Shown one piece after another: positions 33,853-46,854 of a stretch of DNA of 64,000 bases (its first letter is position 1; every line of letters begins with the position of its first letter). The notes beneath the pieces are model-generated. The model had not been told where the DNA came from. It searched no databases and saw only the letters and a program-made list of their open reading frames with translations. The stretch is from Massariosphaeria phaeospora (taxonomy: Eukaryota > Ascomycota > Dothideomycetes > Pleosporales), in NCBI GenBank assembly GCA_011032825.1, contig JAADJZ010000013.1, forward strand, positions 620,001-684,000, given 5' to 3'. The position numbers were made by a program, and so were the translations under genes.

Positions 33853-36068
33853 ATCGCGCGCTGAAACTGCCGACGGCGGGAACGTCCGCCTGGGAACGTG
33901 CTATATTCCTTACACGCTGATATTCAGTGGAAATCAAGTCTTCCCCTTTCTATTTTGTTGATCCCTCAGCTTGAAGCCCCATGGTCTATAGGTTACGTCA
34001 AATTTTGTCCAAATAGTCCGCGCACTATCAAGAAAAGACAATACGCGGAACATAAATAAACCAACCAGGCACCGTTGCCGTCCGAAACCCCTCAAATATT
34101 TCCACTATCGTACAAACTTGCAACGCTCGCAGGGAAAGCAGACAGATAATTGGAAGTATAGTCGAACGTAGGGCTGATAAGACTGACGACAAGAACTTGG
34201 ACAATCCTCCCTGCTAGTCTCTGGAAATCATTGCATGTTTATGCGGTAACACTCGTTCACAGGGTGCAGCCCAGTAGAGCTTGTAATTGCCATATCGTTG
34301 CAAACGCTAAGAAACTTCCCCTACGCTAGATACGAACATAAAGTATGCAGCAACGACGCAGCAAGCTTGTACAACATCTTCAACGTCTACAGCTGCTCTC
34401 TGTCCTCCCCTTGGTATACATCCACATGGTCCAGAAAATCCCTCAACCATCAACCAGTACGATCTACCCCGGTATCCAAAGTGAGCTTCATCTGACACAC
34501 ATGAGTCCGTTTAGCATTACAGAGCTTCACTATCATAACCTGCCATTATAACTGGTAACATGTCAATTATGCGTTGTTTCTTTGTTATAAAGTCTATACC
34601 AGTCCCCTTCACCTACCACCACCATCAAGTAGACCACCAAGAAGATACTTGCTGGTACTCCACTAATGGATCCCAGTCATACTCGTCCACTCAATCGTTT
34701 AGATATTCGACCCGACTATTTATCTGTCTCGAACTATACCATCTGTGCCATTCAAATATTTACTATTGCGCAAACGTAACGCCACCTCCGTCCAAATCAA
34801 CATACAGAAAGAACGGAGCTTCTCTCGGAATCAACTCCACTTCATCTTCGAACACAAGTCCCTACTCGCCGAATGAAATCGCAATACCCTAAACTCGCAT
34901 GATATATATAAGACACACCCGGCTCTTGAACCACGCCGACACTAGCAACCCTTAATAGTCACCATGATTACCTACCACACCAGCACAGCACACATATATG
35001 ACCACCGGCGCGGTTACAAGTAACGCACGATAGGCAGAAGTAAAGTTAGCTTTCGACTTTTCCACGTTCAAGCCACGCTCTGGTCTTCGCCTACGAGCAG
35101 TCTCATTTCACATCGAGGCTGTATAGAACGGCTATACACAAAACCGTATAGCACTGTATCACAGCCACCTCGCCGTAGTGCTACCTACATCGATCTACCA
35201 ACTGACTGGTAGCTAAATAACTAGCTAGATAGTCACACATACCTAAATCGCTGTCATACTCCCATCTGACACGGCCAGTCACTCACATGTCCCCCACACC
35301 TCCACCCACATCCAAGTCCTCTATCCAAATCCCCCATCCCATGCCATCTCATTTTCCACGCCTCACCTCCCATCCCTGCCACCCACGCTTAACTGCGCAA
35401 CCGCGCACTACACAACACCACATGACACCGCGCACAGTATTGGTGGCGTAGGCGCGAGGTCACATTTGCCCCATGGAACGCGAGCTAGCCTTAAGGATAC
35501 GACTTGTAGTGTGTGTGTTAGTAGCAGATGTGCTTTCGATGACGTGAGATGAGATGAGACGCGGCAAGGTGAGGTGAGGTGAGGTGCGGATAGGGCGGAA
35601 GGCGGAAGGCGCGCAAAATGACACGAACGGAACCGAACGGTGGAAGTGCATCCACACACAAATAGTGAGGCGGAAAAAGGCGGAACGAGGCCGGGACGCG
35701 CGAGGCAAAACTCTGGAGGAAGCGAGCGAGCGAGTGCGTGAGCGAGTGAGTGAGTATCATACCAGACCGCGCCGCGCGTGCAGTTAGGGAGGGCATCACC
35801 ATAGCCACCTACTCTACCTATACTGCGCTATGTAGCCCTGATGAGGTAGAAATTAAATTGCTACATATGCGCAACCGACCGACCTACACCTACCTACGTA
35901 AATAAAGGGGGGAATCTCAACAGTGCGAGAAAAGGAGGAAAGAGTAAGAACGACAACAGCCAGCCAACCAACCCAATCCTCCACCGCCCGATCAGTGGTC
36001 AGACGCTCACTGCGCCGCACCCTCGTTCCTCTGCCCTGTTGTAACTTGTTGTGAACGAAAAGAAGCCC

Positions 36069-36104
<36 letters not shown>

Positions 36105-37059
36105 CGCCCATGCCAATGCCCATGCCAATGCCTATGCCCATGCCAATGCCTATGCCCATACCAATCTCCGATCCCCCTCATATGCAAAGAAGGAAAAACG
36201 TCGACCCATGGCACCCATCTAATGCAGCAACGAAATCGCCATCCAAGTATTCTGAGCCCCAGACCGCGAGACGAAGGAGAAGAAAAGTAAGTATCCCAAG
36301 CACTCACAGAACCAGAATCCGAACTGGGGGAGGGAAAAGTTAGGTAACGGCGAGTCTGTCTCGGGGTTGATCAAAGAAAGGTGGACGAAGAGAATAGATA
36401 AAAGGTTATTATAGAATAGAAAAGGTATGAAAAGATCGATACACTAGATGCGCACCCAAAAGGAAAACAGTAAAAAAAACGCCGCTCTGATGCTAAGTGA
36501 GTCCCAACCTTCCCGTGTCCAAGCCAATGTCCGTCCGTACCGATATGCGATCGTAGCCCAAGGTGGGGGGGGTCGGGTGTGCGTGCGCCACCTAACCCGG
36601 CCTGACCTGACCTGACCTGATCTGGTGCCCCATACGCCGGTGTATATGTGTATGCCGTCAGATAAAATATCATGAAACGAGGTAAGCCTCAAAACGCCGT
36701 CTGCCCGGGGTATTGGTGTGCATGCTGTCCGAAGCCGGCCTCTGAATGAACGGGTCCACAAGAAAGCCCGTGTTGACGCCGGATATGGAAATTGTTAGAT
36801 GGAAAAAGATAAGAAAGAAAAGTAGAGAGTCCTAGCGAAGCAAGGGGAGAGGTAGACTGAAGGTATATCGCGCTCAGGCTGCACGGTGTTCGAAGTAGGC
36901 GGATAGGTAGTGGTGTGGTGGGAAACTCAGCTATGCCGGATGCGGTTAGGCGCCGATGGATCATGCGCCTTTGGGAGATCACCAGACGCGTATCCTCGCA
37001 CACCATCATGACCCGGGGGTGCTCATCTTCACTTCCACACAGTCCCCTTCTTCTCTTTC
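33853..37059. other. gene-poor, low-complexity region
   Basis: The 3.2 kb between the tentative gene and medA holds no convincing gene. 34.3-35.4 kb is AT- and pyrimidine-rich. 35.5-35.8 kb has short GAGGT and GAGC/GTGA runs. A tetranucleotide and hexanucleotide repeat pair lies at 36069-36164. A CCTGA run is at 36600-36620. The part next to 37060 is probably the medA 3' end. Confidence 0.5.
36069..36164 (+). repeat. (AAGT)9 followed by CCNATG hexanucleotide repeat
   Basis: 36069-36104 is nine perfect AAGT units. After two bases, 36107-36164 is an array of CC[A/C/T]ATG units (CCCATGCCAATG alternation), nearly perfect. The plus strand would read Met-Pro repeats and the minus strand His/Trp/Gly repeats, so an open frame exists by default. 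I treat both as microsatellites. Confidence 0.85.
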
Positions 37060-39335
37060 TCAAACGCGCGTGGTACGCTGACCATACTGTTGGTACTGAT
37101 TGTCGGCTGGCAGTTGGCTCAAATCAGGTGTAACGTCCGACCGTTGCAGCTGCATCGATTGCGCGGCAGTGGGTACACCCGTGGCCGCAGAGGTGTGCAG
37201 GTAGGCTCCATAGTCCCAAGACCCACGTCCGCCTTGAGAAAGTCCTGCTGTGTACTGCGGCCCCTGGTGGTGGGCACCCCATTGAGTCACGCCTTGCCCT
37301 GGAGGCCCTCTTTGGGGAACCGATAGGTTCTGGCCCGCTGATCCATCTAGACCTGCTGACGCCTTCATGTTCGGAGAAAGGGTCGTTGATGTCATACCCG
37401 GAGTGTAGATGGTTGACGCTGTGGAGCTGACGACGGAGCGTGGCGACGTGTTGCGGTGTGCGGATCCGGTTGCCTGCGATATGCCAACTGGTACATAACT
37501 ACCGGTAGATGGGACGGGCAGTGCGCCTGCACTAGCTGTCGAAGAATAACTCGCCGTCTGCATACCATTAGCTTGATGAAGCATACCATCTCTGAGGGAC
37601 TTACATATTTGCTGATAATCTTTTTAAGGGCATGGGACAGTATCTTCCATGGGAAAACCTTCACATCTTTCTCGATGTTGCGTGGTTTTGGGTTGGGGAA
37701 CCCCATGATGACTTTGAAAAACTCTTCACTGTCAGATTTGGCCTTGGATACAGTGAGAGGACGGAAGCCTTCAAGGTTGCGACGGATGCGATTCTTTTCT
37801 TCCACGGTAAATCGGACGTTAACCAAAGCTTCAAGCAGCTGGATGGTATCCACGCTAGTGATGAAGCATTCATCCTTCTCTTCCCACAGAATACAGCTAA
37901 CACATATGCTCTTGTTCTTCCAATCCTCTACGGTGACTGGGGCAAAGGAAGCGGTGATTGTACTTCCATGCTGTACACGAGTGAACATCACCAAGCGACG
38001 CTTAACATCCAGCTCTTCTCGCGTCCATCCTTCGCTCATTCTGTCCAAATCGCCCTCGATCTTGAGAGACGCTTTACTTGGATACATCAAGTATGGGTTG
38101 AACGGCTGACCTGACGGAGGACCGCTTGACTGAGGAAGAGACGAGGCTCGAACCAATACGGGAATGGACTGCATGGAAGGAGAGCTCATTGTTGATGCTC
38201 TAGAAGTGTTCGCACCTAGAGTGGCAGGATTCCGCGCGGTCTGCGCAAGAGAAGAGTATTGGCTGTAGGACGGTAGGTTGGGAGACATCTGCGGAGGCTT
38301 CATGTCTGTCTGTGGACTGATGCCTGAAGGAACAGCATACAAGCTCTTTTGCGACAGTTGAGGGGTGTAGCTTGACTGCTTGCCAATGTCGTAGCTGCTT
38401 GTATAACCGCCGTACGTGCTAGCCAACGTTGGCTGAACTGGAAGAGGCGAGACAGAAGCTGTGGAGTATGCCCCCGACATGGATCGCGGCTTAGGCTGAA
38501 ACTGCATAGAATTCGTCCGCTTCGCAGTGTTCTCCGCGTAGTGATCATTCTCGCCGAAGTCCGTCGAAAACTTGCGCTTTCTGTTGAGCTGTGGGGAGGA
38601 CTGGTATGCTAGGTTGGGAGACATGTCCGTAAAGGTGAAGTGGCCAGCGTTGGCTTCGTGAAGAAAGCGACCGCTCTTGTCCTCCATTTGCAGCTTCAGC
38701 ATCATCGTAGGGTTCCATGAGTTCGTTAGAGGAAATGGAGGAACCTCTACGCTGAGTGCGTAGTTGTAGTATTCGTCGTCTTGTTCCACCTTCTGCAGTG
38801 CGGCAAGGCACTTCCTAGCACCGAACATCAAGATGAATGTTGGGCGGTCGAGATCGAGATCGTACTTGGTTCTGAGATGGAGTAATACGGTGGATCCAGC
38901 AGTGCCTGACGATGGCGTAACGGTTTTGGTTATTTCCGATTGAGTAGCGGAGTGCGAAGCGGGATGACGAGCTCTTGCAGCAATAAATGAGGAATCGGGT
39001 TGGTAGCTTCCTACACCGCGTGACTCGTATGTTGAGCTACGAATAAAGGGCATTTCTGCACTCGCGGGTCCATGGGGTATACGCGCGGGCGCGTCGTTGT
39101 AATGCGAGACGAATGAAGGCTGTGCAATGCCTGGGTAGGATGGGACCTGATTCGGTCTTGTGGCTGCGGCGTCTGGAAGGGTGGGTGGTCAGTCAAACTT
39201 GCTAAATACCCTCACGTGGGCCCGGACCGGGTCCATCCGACCAGGTTGTGCATCTGCCCACGCCAAACCCGTCAGATGAGCCGCAATGTACGTACCGTAT
39301 ACATATGGCTCTTGATCCTTGCCGTAACCAGACAT
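37060..39335 (-). CDS. medA: MedA/Acr1/Ren1-type developmental regulator
   Basis: Exons run to 39296, then 39172-37605, then 37557-37060, with matching phases. From the ATG at 39335 the product has 701 residues. The C-terminal domain is the distinctive MedA block: GDLDRMSEGWTREELDVKRR, then CVSCILWEEKDECFITSVDT, then NVRFTVEEKNRIRRNLEGFR, then a run to FPWKILSHALKKIISKY. Upstream is an immunoglobulin-like hydrophobic stretch (GTAGSTVLLHLRTKYDLD) and a long Ser/Pro/Tyr/Gln-rich region with NRKRKFSTDF as a possible nuclear signal. Aspergillus MedA and Fusarium Ren1 control conidiophore development; Magnaporthe Acr1 controls conidial pattern. The 5' end is uncertain: the frame is open back to a CAG acceptor at 39474-39476 with a CTAAC branch site, and an ATCAG|GTGCGT donor lies near 39608, so a longer N-terminus or a spliced leader is possible. 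Confidence 0.88.
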
Positions 39336-41725
39336 GGAAGATAGTTTCGCAGCTATCGCAGCCTGCACAGTCAGAGGACCACTTCCGAGGCCTTGACTGT
39401 ACTGCGCAAGCAGCTGCTCTCGGGAATTGTAATTGTCGCCTGCGTAAAAGGGCGCTCTGTCGCTATCAGGCTGCACTCGCGGTTGGGTTAGCAGGCAGAC
39501 TTGGTGTGGAGGATGGGGGTCGAAGCGTAGGCAGCAGCACAGATACTGCCACAGGGCTGAGGCCCGCGAACACCATGAGAACTTGCAACGTACGAGGGTA
39601 GACGCACCTGATAGCTAAGCTCTACGGTGCAGGCCAGCTTGACGGTGTTTCGAGGTCGCTAGAATCAAACGAAAAGGCGGAGGCTCTGTGGTCACGACGC
39701 CAGACAGGGCCTCGATAGTGCATGCAAGGAACCGGGAAGAGGGCTAAGGGCTGTTTCGACAGAAGAATAGACAATCAGGCTTTGGAACATGCAATCGCTG
39801 CAACAGGCGCACACAGAGAGGCTGACTGGGAGGTGGCAGAAGACAGTTTTGGAGGCTGTTTGGGCGGGCCTTGTGACCAGCGAAGACGACCAAAAAAGCC
39901 CACGCAAAGACAGACGATCGAAGTGCTCAGAAGGTGGATTCATCCGGGGGATCAGGGGGTCTTTGAGTGTCTGTCTCCCACACGGTGAGTCCTGCTCTTC
40001 GCCTAATGCAACTCAGACAGCAAACAGCCTCCTCTTGACGGTTTTGGGAAAGAAGAAGCGTCGCTCTGGGCGCAGACGGGTGATTCAGAACGAATGCCAG
40101 GTCCTGTAATGACAGTGAGTGCTGTGATATGGCATGTCGCATAGGCGACCCGCATTCTGATGTGATGGACAGGGTGACTTACATAACAGACAAAGAAGTA
40201 GAGACATGGACTCAGGGCTGGCCAATATGCGTTCGGCTGGGCGGCCAGTAGGCTCGCGGAAGATGGGAGGGACTGTGGGCGATGGAGCTATGGAGCTATG
40301 ACTGCGGAGACGGACGGGAGTTAATACACAGAGGCAGCGCACAGGCACAGGCAGGCAGCGCAGATCCGGCAGTGCGGGAGGGAGTGGGATTGGCGGGCGG
40401 AGGATGACGACGAGTGGGCGGGTATGCAAGGAAGTGCGAGCAGACTGACTTGTAGGCTTGGAGGGGTTCGGATGACTCTTCAGTGATTACCGATGCCGTC
40501 CACCTGGTAGATACAAGGCCAGTGATGGCGGGAGCACGCCCTCGGCAGGCCGCCAATCTCACCGTTGCGCTCCACGTCGCGCAGTGCCAGTGCCTGACAG
40601 GACGGCCGAACAAAGATAGACACACCTGGCAGGATCGAGCGGGCGGCTGCGGGACCCGTGCGTTGAGGCTCTGTTGGGGCGGCCGAAGATGGCGCAGTAG
40701 CTGGGAGCCAGGTAGCTACCAGGTCAGCTCAGCTGCACCGCGGCGCCGCGAGACGGATGGGGAGCGCGGTGGCGGCGACGGCCAGAGTCCAGAATAACGC
40801 AATGCCAGACAGCGCGTCTGCAGTTCCAGCGGGGACGACGGGTGCGGCCAGGTTTCTGAGGACGTGGAGCCGGGAATCCAAGACGTCTGGCAAGAGCAGG
40901 GAGCGAGCGAGCGCGGCGGACGGCCAGGCCAGTGCGCCGAGACACAATCCGTGAGGCGCTCGAAATGTGGAGAATAGGTAGGGGACTTGTGCAAGAAATG
41001 CAAACGGGAGACGGAGCGGCGGGCAGATGTGGGATATGGCTGGGGGTGGGCGAGATGGGAGAGGTGTTGATGTCAGTCTGGGCCGGGCACAGCAACGACG
41101 GAGAGAGTAGAGGCAGGCGCGGCGGCGAGCATCAGAGTGATATAGCCAGATGGCGACGGACCGTGGCGGAGGTGAGCATCAGCAACGGCAGCGACCACTA
41201 CGACTACTATTACAACGACTACGACATCCATCTCTCCAGCAGCGGCGGACGTGCTGGGTGCTCATCGACCCCGTAGAGCGCCGTCCAGGGCGAGGGCGGC
41301 GCGGGCACGGACTCGGAGGGCTGGCCGGCGCGGGCAGAGCTAAGCATGGCGTCGACGAGCATGGCGCGCGCTGTGTGGATGGGGAGGGTGCGGTCGCAGG
41401 AAGGGAGAGGCAGACTGAGGTGTGGTGAGCACCGAGCACCGCGCACCGCACACCGAGCAGAGTGGTAGCAGTTGGGGCGCGCAAGCGAATGATCGCGCCG
41501 CTATTCCTGGCGTGGCTTGCAGCCAACCTTAATCGCCATCCCTGTCGACGTGAAGCCACCCCAAGAGTCAAGACCGCGACACCGACTCCGACGCCGACCT
41601 CAGGCACAGCACCGAGAAGCAACGCGCAACGCATCGTCGGCGCCGCTGGTGCCAACAACGGGCGGCGCGGCCTCCATCGCTGTCCCACTGCGGCGCGCCT
41701 CTGTGCCCCCGCGGCGGCTGCCCCC

Positions 41726-41750
41726 CAGCAGCAGCAGCGAGTGCCAGCAG

Positions 41751-41789
<39 letters not shown>
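41726..41789 (+). repeat. CAG trinucleotide repeat
   Basis: 41754-41789 is twelve perfect CAG units, preceded from 41726 by interrupted CAG runs. It lies in the GC-rich part of the region upstream of medA and reads as poly-Gln, poly-Ala or poly-Leu depending on frame, so it does not itself show coding. Confidence 0.85.
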
Positions 41790-41790
<1 letters not shown>

Positions 41791-44700
41791 GGCCAGCTGC
41801 TCCTCCCTTCTCTGGCCGTCGCACTTGCCCTTTGGCACCGCCGGGCTCGAGCGCGGCTGCCCCGTTTGGCGAACGGCGGACGCTTCGGGAAAGAAGCAAC
41901 GTCGTCCCCAGCGGCGGCTGCCCCCGCTCACTCAGTGGCCGCGGGCGACGGGCGACGTGCCTGACTCCTGCCTCCCGACGGCCCTCGCTGGGGGGAGTAG
42001 TTCGCGATACCACCTCAGACCCCCCTCTCATTTCTGCACATTCGGCCACCCGCCAATGCAGCCCGTCCGGAGATGCGGCGTCATGATGGCCGCCCTCCCC
42101 GCGCACGCAAATGAGGAGCAGCAGTCGCGAGCCCCAGGTGCGTATCAGACCGACGGTCGCGCCGTAACGCTACAGACGGACGTCGTCGTCGACGAGGAGC
42201 AGCTCCCGGCGTAGACCCTCGCCCAGGCCGCCCAGTCCGCCCGATGACCGCCGGACGCCATCGCGCTGCGCGCTGCGAAAGAGCCATCTCCCTCAGCGTC
42301 CGGAGATAATTAGGCCCTGGTCGAGTGCGGTACATGTAGGTATATTTTAAGACGTGCCAGAACGGGAGTGCGGCGCTTCACTTGCGGCTGTGTTGGACCT
42401 GCAACTTGCTCGACGTCAGCGTGCTGCTGACCTGAAGCAAAGAAATGGCCCCCTAATTGCGCTGCTTCGGGCCCGCGGGCGACGAACGGCCCGCAAACCA
42501 TGGCACCATCGCGCCCGCGCCCGCGCCCGCGTCCTCGCATCGCATCCCATCCATCCCATGTCGCCCAGGACGTCGCCGGCGCCGGCTCCCAGCACTCGCA
42601 GCCTTGCAGATGCAGCAGCAGGAACCGTTGCCCGCTGCAGCGGCCGTGCATGAGCCTGCTGCCCGCCGGAGCCCACTCGCCGTCGCCCTGGCCGTCGCGC
42701 TGCAGGCGAGTTCATCTCCGCATTCTGCTATTACCGACGGATGGCCTGCGTTTGCGCCTTGCCCTAGCCCTATCCACGCCCAATCTCCCACGCCCGCCGC
42801 CGTCCTCGCGAATGATTGCGCGAGAAACTGCCCGGCGTGGCTGCTCGCTCGCAACGCCCGCAGTCTGCATGGTTAGAGATCGTCGCCAACGCCGCCAGCG
42901 ATAGGCTTCCGCCCGTTTGCTCGCCCGGCCCAGCCTCAACTCTTCTACTCTCCGGATCGCAGCTTTGCTTGGCACCGACGAGCTATCGTCTGCCAGCTGC
43001 CGTGCTTTCCGCATCTGGTTTGCCGTGCTCTGCCCTCGCCAACTCTATCCTACGACCCTCTGCTGATAACTGCACCCCTCAAGCTCTGCATGCACCCGCG
43101 ACTTCTGCTTCATTGCGTGCGACTAGCCCGCCGATACAGACCCCTAACGCTAGCAGACGGCAACTACGGACGACCCGGGCTCCACGATGTCCTCGCAGCC
43201 AGGTTTTCTTCTTTTCCACGCGGCGCGCAGACCACGGCCTCGGGTCCTCTGCGACTAACCGCTGAAACGTGGGTGTGGATGGATAAAACTCACACAGGTA
43301 CGTCGAACCTCTGCAGCAACCCGCTCAACGTCAAGCAAAACGCGGGGCCCGTGCGCCTCTCCATGGGAGCTGCCTACGAAAGAAGGTTGATCTGAAAGAT
43401 CGCAGTTGGGCAAAAACCCTGCTGTGGTGCCCGCTGCGAGAGGTATCAGCTTGTGCAACCTTGCCAGCGGGTAGCGTCGCAACTCGTCCCGAATTTCCTG
43501 GTGTCGATTGGTTCTCTTCTTCGGTCGCACACGGTAGACTTATGTTCCCTTTTATTGTTACATTTACTACACCAGAGTGGGCATTACCTGCCTCAGCTCT
43601 GTCCAAGCGCCGCAAAGTACTAAATTTCCTCCGTCAGGTGCTTTAAGCCTCGTTGGGTTGTTGTGCGTCTCAAGCATATGTTGCGACATTCATCTTCCCG
43701 ATCCAGGCGGCAACAGCTGGAAAGCCACATCTTCCGACATCAAACGCCAGCCCGATCGACTTCCAATCTCGGGGGCGTCTTTGATCTACTCCAGAAGGCA
43801 GTGGGAATCGTGTGTCATGATCGGCCTATGAAATCGACCTCTACTGTTACAGTGAAAGTTGCTTTTACACTGCGGCGCCACCATCTGCAGGGCACCACAG
43901 CGGTGGCAAGCAATCGGTGGACCATGTGTTTTCCTGATGCTTGCTCAATCATTAAACTAAGCATTAGTAAATTCTGGATATACGAGCATTCCATACTGCC
44001 TCCTTCCTCGGATGAAGCCGAGTTCACGCCACAGGATCTCGGTTTTGTAACCACACTTATCAACAACCTGGTTGTTGGGTTCTGTGCAGCTTGTTACACG
44101 AATTCTCATGTAGCCTCGAGGCAAGCAAGGGGCATGGACCCCATAACCAGGTTGACGATAAGCCTCATCGGAATGCCCGCTGTGGGGGAGATCGTTCTCC
44201 GATGGTACACTTGCACGGGTGACCTGCATACACTAATCGCGATCCTGGTACGGCAACACACGTCGTCCACGCAACGGTTTTCCGCCACGGGAAATGCGGG
44301 GTCGCCATTCCCATCTCAGGCAGGACTATAGACTCTGATATAGCTAACCACCCGCGAGCAAGGATGCGCTACCACTCATCCAGTCGACGTCAGCACTTGC
44401 TCCCAGCTGCGTTGGCTCTCCGACTTAATCACCGGCGTGCGACAAGCACAACGGTTACCGTTCCACCCAGCTACTCACATCCCTCGAGCGAGTAGCCAGT
44501 CTCGAGCGTTTCAGCTCGACCTTACGTCGGTCCAAATCCGACAACTGCTGCATAGGGTATCACGGTACGACCACCAGCTCTATGACCGCACACGTGACCG
44601 TCTTTTCGCTGCCAGAGTGCTTGGGCATTCCGAAATGCGCCATTGACGACTCCAAGATGTCTCGATCTCATCTCATCTCATCTCATCTCTTCTTGATCTA

Positions 44701-44975
44701 TTTCGACCATTGACTGAAATAGGACGAGAATTGCGTGTGAGGAATTTGGGTCTTGACAGCGCGAGTGTCTTGTTGCTGAACGCGGGTCGAACACGACTCA
44801 GTGCGGTATTTGACGTCAGTCAATGTCTTGCTGCGATACGGCAGATGGTGTCGTGGCCTGGGAGATCAATGGCCAGGTGTTGGAGCTGGAATCTAAGGGA
44901 CCGCCGGTTCGATTTCGGCCCTGCTTTCATCTGAAGGACAGAGAAACGCACTGACAGCACGCATTAGAGTCGTCA

Positions 44976-45017
44976 CGGCGAGATCCTTGTTGGCAACGGC
45001 GAGATCCTTGTTGGCAA
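44976..45017 (+). repeat. perfect 21-bp tandem duplication
   Basis: A 21-bp unit beginning CGGCGAGATCCTTG is present twice, head to tail, without mismatch. No gene is evident around it. It looks like a recent slippage or repair product. Confidence 0.8.
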
Positions 45018-46854
45018 TGGCGGCATTGACGCGTGTTCGAGAGAACAACTGTTTGACGCGGTTCATTCAATCCAAACCAAAATATCTCTACGCTCCAGTC
45101 AAGACACTTTGCGAAGTCTAGCAGGCTTTCGTCTCCCATGCGCCCAACCCCAGCTACTCACGAACACGTTGACAAGGGCTACGTTCACAGCTCTAGGTCG
45201 CCTCCCTGTCAGTTATCCGACATTGTAGTAGTGTTTCCGTTGCCCAACGCCCATCCACCGCGAAGAAAGGGGCCACTGCCCAACACCTATCATACGCAGA
45301 CCGGCCTCTTCTGTTCAGCCACGCGTACTGTTTATTCTAGTTTCTCTTGCAATCGTCCACTTAGTTTCAAGAACCGAGTAGTACCCGCGTTTTGCCAGCG
45401 TCTCGTTGCTCGTTGTTTTGCCTCCCTCAGCACGGGTTGGCTGCTGACAGCTGTGTTCTCTCACGCAAAAGAAAAACCTACTACAAAACGATGCTGTAGT
45501 TCGTCCAGCTTTGCTCTTCTGGAGGTGGGTTCCTGATAAAGTACTATCGCTATTGCGGTATTACTCGCCCTTTACTAACGTTCTCGTGTAGGGTAAAGAG
45601 CTATATATGTGTTTATAGATACGTCTATGTCTGCGTGCCCCTCCTCGCCTCCTATCCCGCAAAGATAGGCCTCGCGTCTCACCCCTTTAACTCATCGCCT
45701 AAAGCCTTCCGTATCGGCGACCCAGATATCCTATCCTCTTGCCAGCCGCAGATTTCAGCAACAGGTAGATAGTCACTTACTATACGAGGTTTTGTCTTCG
45801 CAAAACAGAGAGAAAAGCAAGAGTAAGAGTACAAAATAGTAGGCTTATAGTAGGTAGCTAGGTGCGCGTCCGTCAACTAGAAACGAATAATGCTAAAGCG
45901 GCACCAAGGCCGTGGCCTTCTCAGGCGACACTAATATCCCGCACTTATAAGCACTTGGTGTTTACAAATCTCTCCGTAGATGTTTCCGCGGAAATGACTT
46001 TGCAGACCTATGCTAGTTCATTTCGTCGCGCTACAAGTTCCGTTCTATTCTATTCTGTTCTATCTGCTTATTGTACTCTTCTATCTTTGTAAGGTGGTAT
46101 TAGGATTGGGATTGGGGAAGAGGTGTGTGCTGCAACGTGTGTACTTGCATATCTATCTACGCAATAGAATAGTGTATATGCATAATAGAAAGCGACGCTG
46201 TACTAAGTAGATAAATAGTATATATATGTGTGTGCTTTAACACGCACTTTCTCATACAGGCTTTTCACAACTAACTCTAAGTTTACTTTTTATTTCACTT
46301 TCACTTTCACACCCACATTCACGTTTACATTTCACAATTCACATCTACACCTATACCCATCCACGCGCACACACACTCCCAAAAGCGTCTCATTTCATAA
46401 AGAATCAAAAGACAAAAACGTCCCCTTTCATCTTCCATTCCCATTAACAAGGTGGTTTTGAACTAAACTACGTAGGTATCAAGTACTACTACTACTTAAC
46501 TACTATCTACTAAAAGCTTCCCCCCAAATTTTGGTGAAGAAGAAGAAGAAGCGAAAAGCGCGCAGGGCGTCCGTTGAGAAGAGGCCAGGTGTCTGGGCTG
46601 ATCTGTTCTCGGCGAAGGGTATATGCGCTGCGTGCTCGTGGAGAATAGAAAGGGGGTGGAGAGAAGAAAGTCCATCGAATGCCATGCTGTCCCATCGTGA
46701 CCCGTCTGCCCGTCCAGTGTCTAACCAACCTGGCCTTTACCGTCCCGACCTGTATTTTCCTGTCTTTTGCCATGTTATGCCATGTCATGCCAAAGTCCCA
46801 TCCCATCACATCCCAAATCCGCACTCGCATCCCATCGCAACCACACATATGCCC

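Larger units (their letters stand above)
39336..46854. other. 7.5-kb region without a convincing gene, upstream of medA
   Basis: No frame here shows a domain or coherent exon structure. 40-43.4 kb is GC-rich with many overlapping open frames on both strands, as expected when stop codons are scarce. It includes a (CAG)12 run at 41754-41789. From 43.6 kb the base composition drops. There is a domainless frame at 43678-44331, an (ATCTC)5 run at 44665-44689, a perfect 21-bp tandem duplication at 44976-45017, and CT-rich tracts at 46.0-46.4 kb. It lies upstream of medA and beyond the 3' end of the next gene. Long spliced leaders are known for medA and other conidiation regulators, so much of it may be transcribed leader or promoter (inference). 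Confidence 0.45.

Noticed and set aside
36110..36343. Open frame beginning with Met-Pro repeats
   Set aside because: The start is a microsatellite translated by chance. The remainder has no domain or splice context.
40483..43265. Many overlapping 100-250-codon open frames on both strands in the GC-rich block
   Set aside because: High GC removes stop codons. The frames overlap in all registers, are rich in Arg/Ala/Pro/Gly, often begin at non-ATG codons and show no domains or consistent splicing.
43678..44331. Open frame of about 217 codons
   Set aside because: It has no recognisable domain, no coding-like codon preference and no splice partners. It remains possible but unsupported.
44840..44935. 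tRNA-like B-box (GGTTCGATTTC) with a pairable T-arm
   Set aside because: No matching acceptor stem, A-box or anticodon arm could be placed upstream, so the cloverleaf does not close.
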